The translations under genes were made by a program, and so were the position numbers. 64,000 nt of DNA from DASYTH01 sp035762905 (lineage in GTDB: Bacteria > Actinomycetota > Actinomycetes > Mycobacteriales > Pseudonocardiaceae): the NCBI RefSeq assembly GCF_035762905.1, contig NZ_DASUCC010000146.1, positions 1-64,000 on the forward strand, written 5' to 3'. Of the stretch, positions 58,950-64,000 are shown piece by piece. Numbering within the stretch: position 1 is the first letter of the stretch; each line of letters begins with the position of its first letter. The notes under the pieces were generated by a model. It made no database searches and was not told the origin of the DNA. It saw only the letters and a list, made by a program, of their open reading frames with translations.

Positions 58950-60425
58950 TCAGACCTCGGCGCTGCCGTCCCGCACGAACCGGATCTTGACGGACTCGGG
59001 CTTGAAGCCGGGCCCCCCGCGTGTGCCGTAGGCGAGTTCCAGTTCGAACCCCATCGCCGCGAGCAGCGACCGGCGCTGTGCGGGCTGCAGCCGGTCCCAA
59101 CACTCCTCCGCGTTCGGTCCGACGATGTCGGCGACCATCGACACGGGCAGCCCTGGGTCGGACTTCTCGACCTGCTTCTCCAGCTCGGACAGGCGTCCCC
59201 GATGGCGTGCCGTCGACCGGAGGAACTGTTCGCGGGTGATCAGGTCGGCGTCATGGTCGTCGGCGAGTTCGAGCAACTTGCCCTCGATCTCGCGGATCTC
59301 GTCCCGCACGTGCTGGGCCGCCGAGTCGTCCCGGCGGAAGAGGTCGCGGGCGTCGGGCTCGGCGAGCCGCCGGAGCACGACCCGCTTCACCAGGTCGTCC
59401 ACCCACTCCTTCCGGCGTCCGGTGCAACCCTGCGGGCTGCATACGTAGGTCGGGTGGCCGCTCTTGCGGACGACCCGGAGCCGCCCCTTGCACTTCCCGC
59501 AGCGGGCGATGTCCGGCGCGAACGTGAGGTAGTGCTGGCGTGCGCCGGACTTGCTGGTGGCGCGTGCGGGGTCGCTGAGCAGGGTCCGCAGCTCAGTCTG
59601 CTGTGCCTCGGTGACGATAGGCGGCCAGGCGGCCGGAAGAAGCTGCTCGTCGTCCCGACCGCGATGGTGGACTCGCTTCCCGCAGTTGGCCCAGCGCATC
59701 GCGATCGAGCGCACGGACGAGGAACTCCAGAACTCCGGGCGTCCGCGCGTCGGCTCGCGGCCGGCGGCCATTCGCGGCGGCGGGATCTTGCGTTGGTTCA
59801 GGTCAGCGGCGATCTTCGTCAGGCTCTCGCGGGCGAGGAGCCGTTCGACGATATCCCTCACGATCGCGGCCTGCTCTGGGTCCAGCTCGTCGTGGAAGCT
59901 GAGCCGCTTGCCACCCCGGCCGAACTCGTTGACCCGTCGCCAGCCGTAGAGCACGTGACCGGATCCCAGCCCGGCCTGGGCACGTTCGAGCGCGGCCGAG
60001 GCCACCCGCTCGCTCTTCAGCTCGGACTCGAGTGTGTCGGCTTCGCCCATCTGTGCGGCGAAGGAGCGGCCCATCGGAGTCGTGAGGTCGATGTCGTTGC
60101 CCTTGATCAGCGTGATGGACACCCGTCGCCGGGACAGTAGCTCGATCGCCTCGGCACGCTCGCGCCGATTCCGCCAGAGACGGGAGAGCTGGTAGGCCAC
60201 CACTCGGGTGAACTCGCCACGCTGGGCTGCATCCAGCAGGGCCTGGTACCTGGGCCGGTGGGCACCGTGCAGGGCCGAGATGTCGTTGTCGGCGTACTCG
60301 GCGGTGATCGTCCAGCCTCGGTGTTCGACCAGGTCACGGGCCTCGCGGAGCTGCCGCTCGACACCCTTCTCCAGGCCGAGTACATCCTCCGAGATCCGCG
60401 CGTAGACCGCGACCTTCTCCGTCAC
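58950..60425 (-). CDS. int: large serine recombinase (element integrase)
   Basis: 491 residues. Catalytic domain (1-150): VYARISED with nucleophile Ser12, the Arg-bearing VAYQLSRLWRNRRER, and the DLTTPMGRSFAAQMGEADTLE helix E start. Recombinase domain (about 160-280): LYGWRRVNEFG, IVERLLARESLTKIAADLNQR, and the WSSSSVRSIAMR helix. The zinc-ribbon domain has CGKCKGRLRVVRKSGHPTYVC. A coiled-coil (about 395-440) is followed by the C-terminal end. Start codon lies about 30 bases from the right junction, the usual place beside attP. It should integrate the element at attB in the MBL-hydrolase gene. Excision would need a separate directionality factor. Confidence 0.95.
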   Translation of the reverse strand: MTEKVAVYARISEDVLGLEKGVERQLREARDLVEHRGWTITAEYADNDISALHGAHRPRYQALLDAAQRGEFTRVVAYQLSRLWRNRRERAEAIELLSRRRVSITLIKGNDIDLTTPMGRSFAAQMGEADTLESELKSERVASAALERAQAGLGSGHVLYGWRRVNEFGRGGKRLSFHDELDPEQAAIVRDIVERLLARESLTKIAADLNQRKIPPPRMAAGREPTRGRPEFWSSSSVRSIAMRWANCGKRVHHRGRDDEQLLPAAWPPIVTEAQQTELRTLLSDPARATSKSGARQHYLTFAPDIARCGKCKGRLRVVRKSGHPTYVCSPQGCTGRRKEWVDDLVKRVVLRRLAEPDARDLFRRDDSAAQHVRDEIREIEGKLLELADDHDADLITREQFLRSTARHRGRLSELEKQVEKSDPGLPVSMVADIVGPNAEECWDRLQPAQRRSLLAAMGFELELAYGTRGGPGFKPESVKIRFVRDGSAEV

Positions 60426-60444
60426 GGTTCGAGGCTATCGCTTC

Positions 60445-60478
60445 TTCACCTTCAATGCGATACGCTGTTCCCGGGCGG
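60445..60478 (+). other. right junction (attR) of the integrated element, approximate
   Basis: Element sequence changes to the host MBL coding sequence at about 60457, where GCGATACGCTGTTCCCGGG resumes the (G)DTLFPG codons. The few bases shared with the left junction are given there. No long perfect direct repeat exists, as expected for a serine integrase. Confidence 0.55.
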
Positions 60479-60650
60479 CGTAGGAAAAACGACGTCACCG
60501 GAGAACTTCGCCTCGCTCGTGGACGACGTGGAATCCCGCCTGTTCAACGAACTTCCGGACGACACCTGGTTCTACCCGGGCCATGGGGACGACTCGACGC
60601 TGGGCGAGGAGCGACCGAAGGTCAGCGAATGGCGCGACCGCGGCTGGTAG
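60457..60650 (+). pseudogene. displaced 3' end of the host MBL-fold hydrolase gene
   Basis: Encodes DTLFPGGVGKTTSPENF through to WRDRGW and a stop, the family-typical C-terminus including the YPGHGDD metal-ligand motif, but no N-terminal half and no start. It is homologous to, not identical with, the end of the gene at 40122-40799. It represents the original chromosomal 3' part cut off by the integration. Confidence 0.88.
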
Positions 60651-60659
60651 GAGTGGCGG

Positions 60660-60899
60660 GTGACGGTCCGCGAGGTCAGGCGCAGGCTCTGGGACTACAT
60701 CCTGTACGAGTCTCCGACCGGGTTTCTGCTTTCGGTGGTGTGTGGATCGGTTGGGCTGTATGTCGTCACGATCGCCCTCAGCGGGGCGGAGGGTAACCGG
60801 TGCCGGCATGACGACCGGTACCTGGACGGTCTGGTGGCCAAGGTCAGGGATTTCCCGCACGAGTATCGGGAGCGGCGCGTGCCGTCACCGGCACTGTGA
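60660..60899 (+). CDS. small membrane protein, former operon partner of the MBL gene
   Basis: 79 residues from a GTG nine bases after the displaced MBL stop. One hydrophobic segment (GFLLSVVCGSVGLYVVTIAL) is flanked by a basic N-terminus (VREVRRRLWDYIL), then a charged tail. No family recognised. The spacing suggests it was translated with the MBL gene before integration. Its promoter is now about 20 kb away, so it may be silent or driven from inside the element. Confidence 0.6.
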   Translation: MTVREVRRRLWDYILYESPTGFLLSVVCGSVGLYVVTIALSGAEGNRCRHDDRYLDGLVAKVRDFPHEYRERRVPSPAL

Positions 60900-60928
60900 T
60901 TCGCTTTGGTCGGCGCTGCCGGAGACGG

Positions 60929-61801
60929 TCACTGGCGCCAGGCGGGGGCGGCAGCCGCGGCGTAGTGGGCGAAGGTGGTTGCCGGGCGGCCGGTGACGGT
61001 TGTGATGTCGCCGGTGACCGTGGCCATGGCGTTGGTGGTGACGGCACTGAGGAAGAGTTGGGTGGCGTAGTCGGCGAAGTGCTCCGATGCTCCGGCGGCG
61101 ACCAGGTTGTCGCGCAGGGGGCCCGGGCCGGTTTCGACGTAGGTCACCTGGCGGGCGGTGGCGGCGGAGATGTGTTGCGCCACCTCGGTGAGGGTGAGCG
61201 GCTCCGGCCCGGTCAGCGCGTAGGCCCGGCCGTCGTGTCCGTCCTCGGTCAACGCGTGGGCGGCGACGGCGGCAATGTCCTGAGTGGACACGTAGCTCAC
61301 CCGCGCGGTGCCGCCTGGCATGGCGATCCGACCGTGGTCCCGGATGCTCGCGTGCAACCCGGCCCAGTGGCTCTCCGAGAAGTTCTGCATGAACGCGGTA
61401 GGCCGCAGGATGGTGGCCGGCACCCGGGCGGCCTCGACGAGAAGTTCCGTGCGCCGCAAGGGATCGTCCGGCGGCGCCTGATCCACGCCGAACGACGAGA
61501 GCAGCACGAGACGGCGAACGTCCGGGCCGATGCCCGCGAGAAACGCACCGACCGCCCCGCTCGGATCGGCGGTGTGGCCGGAGAGATGGGCGCTCACCAG
61601 GTAGACCGCGTCCACGCCGGCCAGGGCGACCTGATGGGTGCGCTGGTCGAGCCAGTCGAACGGAACGGGTTCGACACCGGCACCGGCCGGGCCGGCGGTG
61701 CGACTGGCCGCGCGGACGGTGGCGCCGCGTTCGACGAGCAACGGGATCAGGCGCCGGCCGGTCTTCCCGGTCGCGCCGGTCACCAGGATGGTGGAGCCCA
61801 C
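60929..61801 (-). CDS. NAD(P)H-binding NmrA-type oxidoreductase
   Basis: 290 residues from the GTG at 61801, which has GGAGG five bases upstream; the longer frame to 61864 lacks this. N-terminal Rossmann motif LVTGATGKTGRRLIP, followed by VRAASRTAG (NADP-type), LLSSFGVDQAP, and the ILRPTAFMQNFSESH atypical-SDR block. Similar to QOR2/NmrA-like NADPH-dependent quinone or flavin-independent reductases. Divergent from an AraC regulator 117 bases away, a common regulator-target pair. Confidence 0.9.
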   Translation of the reverse strand: MGSTILVTGATGKTGRRLIPLLVERGATVRAASRTAGPAGAGVEPVPFDWLDQRTHQVALAGVDAVYLVSAHLSGHTADPSGAVGAFLAGIGPDVRRLVLLSSFGVDQAPPDDPLRRTELLVEAARVPATILRPTAFMQNFSESHWAGLHASIRDHGRIAMPGGTARVSYVSTQDIAAVAAHALTEDGHDGRAYALTGPEPLTLTEVAQHISAATARQVTYVETGPGPLRDNLVAAGASEHFADYATQLFLSAVTTNAMATVTGDITTVTGRPATTFAHYAAAAAPAWRQ

Positions 61802-61918
61802 ATCTGCCTCCGTGGTTTCGGTTCGAGGACATCGAACGTACGGCGGCGGGGTGAGCGTATCCATGACTGTTCAACGCCATCACATACCCGATCAGCTCAA
61901 GCTGGGTACGGTGGAGCC

Positions 61919-62851
61919 GTGACCGACGTGGTGGCCGACATCGTGGCCGATGTCGTCGCAGCGATCCGGCACGGCAGCATGGTGTACTGCCGCAACCGGT
62001 TCCACGCGCCCTGGGGCGTCGCCATCCCGGCCGGAACGATCGCCAGCTTTCACGTCGTCGGCGCCGGCAAATGCTGGCTGGTGCCGGATGGCGGCGAACC
62101 GCTGCGGCTCAACGAGGGTGATGTCGTTCTGGTGCCGTCCGGGAACGGGCACGCGCTCGTGGACCTGCCCGGCCGCCCGGCGCGCGACGTCGCGGAGCTG
62201 ATCGGCGGCCAGCCCGGACAGGTCGTCCCGCCGCCGGAGCTGGTGATCGACGGTGACGGCCCGGTGACCACGTTGCTGTGTGGCGGGTTCGTGCTCGATG
62301 CCCGCCGGCACCCGCTCGCCGCGTTGCTCCCGCCGGTCGTGCACATCGACTCCGGTCAGGCCGCCGGTACCGGCCTGGCCGCGGCGATCGACCTGCTACG
62401 AGCCGAGATCGACCGCACCGATCCCGGCGCACCGGCCGTCATCGCGGCACTTGCCGACCTGTTGTTCGTCTACCTGCTGCGGGCCTGGCTCACCGAGCGG
62501 CGCGACCACGACGGTTGGGTGCGCGCGCTCTATGACCCCACGGTCGGCGGCGCACTCGCCCTGATCCACGCCGACCCGGCGCACCCCTGGACGGTGGCCG
62601 CGCTGGCCCGCGCGGTGGCCGTTCCCCGCGCCACGTTCAGCCGCCGCTTCACCACACTGACCGGCCAGCCGCCGATGAGCTACGTGACCACCTGGCGGAT
62701 GGCCGTCGCGGCCCGACTGCTGCGCGATCACCAGGCACCGCTGCGCGAAGTGGCCCGAAAGGTCGGCTACGACTCGGAGTTCGCCTTCGCGCGAGCATTC
62801 AAGCGCAGCACAGGCCAGGCTCCTGGCCGCTACCGGGTGGCGGCCAGATGA
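61919..62851 (+). CDS. AraC-family transcriptional regulator with cupin sensor
   Basis: 310 residues from the GTG at 61919. N-terminal cupin_6-type domain (HGSMVYCRNRFHAPWGVAIP, then LNEGDVVLVPSGNGHALVD). The C-terminal AraC double HTH at about 210-310 contains WTVAALARAVAVPRATFSRRF and LREVARKVGYDSEFAFARAFKR. Probably represses or activates the divergent NmrA-type gene. It ends three bases before the convergent P450 stop. Confidence 0.93.
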   Translation: MTDVVADIVADVVAAIRHGSMVYCRNRFHAPWGVAIPAGTIASFHVVGAGKCWLVPDGGEPLRLNEGDVVLVPSGNGHALVDLPGRPARDVAELIGGQPGQVVPPPELVIDGDGPVTTLLCGGFVLDARRHPLAALLPPVVHIDSGQAAGTGLAAAIDLLRAEIDRTDPGAPAVIAALADLLFVYLLRAWLTERRDHDGWVRALYDPTVGGALALIHADPAHPWTVAALARAVAVPRATFSRRFTTLTGQPPMSYVTTWRMAVAARLLRDHQAPLREVARKVGYDSEFAFARAFKRSTGQAPGRYRVAAR

Positions 62852-62854
62852 CCT

Positions 62855-63991
62855 TCAGCGGGTCCACCGGGCATGCAGCGCACGGGGTTTGCGGAAGACC
62901 AGGCCATGGGGTGTGGGTGGGTCGGGCAGGTGCAGTGCGGGCAGGGTGAGCAGAACCCGGGCCGTGCACAGGGTTTCGGTGCGGGCGAGCTGTGCGCCGG
63001 GGCAGAAATGCGGGCCCTTGGCGAAGGCGAGATGGGCGCGGGCGTTGGGGCGGTGCAGATCGAACCGGTCCGGGTCGGGGAAGACGGCGGGGTCGCGGTT
63101 GGCGGCGGCGAGGGAGACGGTGACCAGATCGCCGCGACGGATCCGCGCGCCGGCCATGGCGATGTCGCGGGTGGCGTAGCGGTCGACGACCGCGGCGGCG
63201 GGCTCGAGGCGAAGGGATTCCTCGACCGCATTGGGCAGCAGTGCCGGGTCGGCGGTCACCGCGGCGCGCGCCTCGGGGTGGGTGAGCAGGTGCAGCACCG
63301 CGTTGGTGATCATGCCTTCGGTGGTATCGATGCCGCCGAACAGCAGGACGGCCGCGTTGGACACGATCTCCGCCGGCCGCAGGCGGTCGGCGGCCTCGGC
63401 GAGCAGGGATGGCCCGGAAGCGGCCAGGGTGCGTTGCACCGCGCGGCGCAGCGCGTCGACGGCGGCGTGGGCCGGTGCCGGAATGGCGTGGCCGGCGGTG
63501 ACCTCCGAGACGGCGACGACGAGCGCGGCGTACCAGGAACGCACCGTCGAAACATCCACATCGGACAGTCCGAGGGCCTCGGCCAGCACGGCGACCGCGA
63601 GCGGGCCGGCCACCTCGGCGCGCAGCTCGGCGGTGCCGGCCGGTCGGATCGCGCCGACCAGACGGTCCACTTCGGACTCGATGAACCCGGTGAACCGGGC
63701 GCGCACGGCCGGCCGCCGAAACGGCGCGCCGAACGGCTCGCGGTGCCGGGCGTGTTCGGGGCCGTCGAGCGAGAGCATGCTGGGCCCGACGACCCGCGCG
63801 GTGGAGAACCGGGGATCGTCGACCGTGAACGTCGCCGGATCACGCATCACCCGGACGGCGAGGTCGTACCGGGTGACCAGCCACGCGTTCAGCGCCGGCA
63901 CCCAGGACACCGGCCCGCCGGCTCGCAGCCGGGCCAGCACCGGGTGCGGATCCGCCGCCAGCCCGGCCACCGTCGCGTCCACCGGTCTCAC
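62855..63991 (-). CDS. cytochrome P450
   Basis: 378 residues from a GTG near the window edge. I-helix motif GGIDTTEG (oxygen activation), ExxR in VEESLRLEP, haem loop FAKGPHFCPGAQLAR with the Cys ligand (a variant of FGxGxHxCxG, with Ala-Lys instead of Gly-x). A soluble class I bacterial P450 needing ferredoxin and reductase partners. Substrate unknown. No ferredoxin gene is in view. A longer start beyond the window cannot be ruled out. Confidence 0.93.
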   Translation of the reverse strand: MRPVDATVAGLAADPHPVLARLRAGGPVSWVPALNAWLVTRYDLAVRVMRDPATFTVDDPRFSTARVVGPSMLSLDGPEHARHREPFGAPFRRPAVRARFTGFIESEVDRLVGAIRPAGTAELRAEVAGPLAVAVLAEALGLSDVDVSTVRSWYAALVVAVSEVTAGHAIPAPAHAAVDALRRAVQRTLAASGPSLLAEAADRLRPAEIVSNAAVLLFGGIDTTEGMITNAVLHLLTHPEARAAVTADPALLPNAVEESLRLEPAAAVVDRYATRDIAMAGARIRRGDLVTVSLAAANRDPAVFPDPDRFDLHRPNARAHLAFAKGPHFCPGAQLARTETLCTARVLLTLPALHLPDPPTPHGLVFRKPRALHARWTR

Positions 63992-64000
63992 TGTATTTGA

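Larger units (their letters stand above)
40606..60460. mobile_element. integrative mobilizable element (~19.9 kb) with serine integrase
   Basis: Boundaries are set by the split and duplicated MBL-hydrolase 3' end. Content: DUF2637 protein, fused restriction-modification enzyme, XRE regulator and partner, Cys-rich ORF, radical SAM, aldo/keto reductase, CYTH protein, NACHT NTPase, small membrane protein, relaxase, MobC, two small genes, and a large serine recombinase with its start codon about 30 bases from the right junction. Base composition shifts within it, lowest in the restriction gene. No replication protein or FtsK/TraB DNA pump is present, so I call it mobilizable rather than self-transmissible. 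Confidence 0.85.

Noticed and set aside
40606..60460. Calling the element a self-transmissible AICE
   Set aside because: Has DUF2637, relaxase and MobC but no Rep protein and no FtsK/TraB-type translocase, so only mobilizability is supported.
60896..61918. N-terminal 341 codons of the long frame ending in the AraC regulator
   Set aside because: Antisense to the NmrA-type gene and compositionally shadow-like; the AraC protein begins at the GTG at 61919.
1..64000. CRISPR arrays and tRNA genes
   Set aside because: No regularly spaced direct repeats and no tRNA-like cloverleaf or CCA-adjacent sequence were seen; the att site is in a protein gene, not a tRNA.

Overview
The window is high-GC actinobacterial DNA, most likely from a member of the Pseudonocardiales (Amycolatopsis/Saccharothrix-like; genus not resolvable by eye). 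Supporting this are strong G/C third positions, many GTG starts and ATGA start/stop overlaps, an actinobacterial rrn leader, a mycothiol-type maleylpyruvate isomerase homologue, and the grouping of arg, pheST, infC-rpmI-rplT and uvrA loci. The left edge cuts into the 5' end of a 16S rRNA gene on the minus strand.

Region 1 (1-12.5 kb) is a compact minus-strand block. A leaderless arg operon, argC-J-B-D-F-R-G-H, covers ornithine-to-arginine synthesis plus its repressor. It runs on into a DNA-3-methyladenine glycosylase, then RidA and tyrS, and ends before the rrn promoter. Region 2 (12.5-21.2 kb) holds a secreted tripeptidyl-aminopeptidase-like hydrolase, an AlkD-like DNA repair gene broken by a one-base frameshift, a secreted beta-propeller protein with a choice-of-anchor-P-like C-terminus, and pheS-pheT. 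Region 3 (21.2-28.3 kb) has a Phd/VapC toxin-antitoxin pair with a clear operator, a TrmH-type methyltransferase, infC-rpmI-rplT (infC starts on ATC), and a CitA/DcuS-type two-component system divergent from a DctA carboxylate transporter. Region 4 (28.3-40.1 kb) contains an acyl-CoA synthetase with a PucR regulator, an ECF sigma/anti-sigma operon with a probable target lipoprotein, an SDR, uvrA, an MDMPI-family gene and a membrane acyltransferase.

Region 5 (about 40.6-60.46 kb) is an integrated, mobilizable element of about 19.9 kb. A large serine integrase sits at its right end. The element is inserted inside a gene for an MBL-fold hydrolase. It supplies a replacement C-terminus to the left copy (intact gene 40122-40799), while the displaced original 3' end survives at 60457-60650. 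Inside are a DUF2637 protein, a low-GC fused restriction-modification enzyme, an XRE regulator with a small partner protein, a Cys-rich ORF, a cobalamin-type radical SAM protein, an aldo/keto reductase and a CYTH protein, then a 1172-residue NACHT NTPase, a small membrane protein, and a relaxase/MobC mobilization module. No replication initiator or FtsK/TraB-type translocase was seen, so transfer would need a helper.

Region 6 (60.46-64 kb) returns to host genes: the displaced MBL 3' end with its former operon partner, an NmrA-type oxidoreductase divergent from an AraC regulator, and a cytochrome P450.

The most unusual items are the integration into and repair of an MBL-hydrolase gene, the radical SAM/AKR/CYTH cargo cluster, the adjacent NACHT protein and restriction-modification enzyme as probable defence cargo, a dispersed ~48-bp repeat, and a tiny ORF coupled between the sigma and anti-sigma genes. 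All family calls come from reading the sequence; no database search was run.
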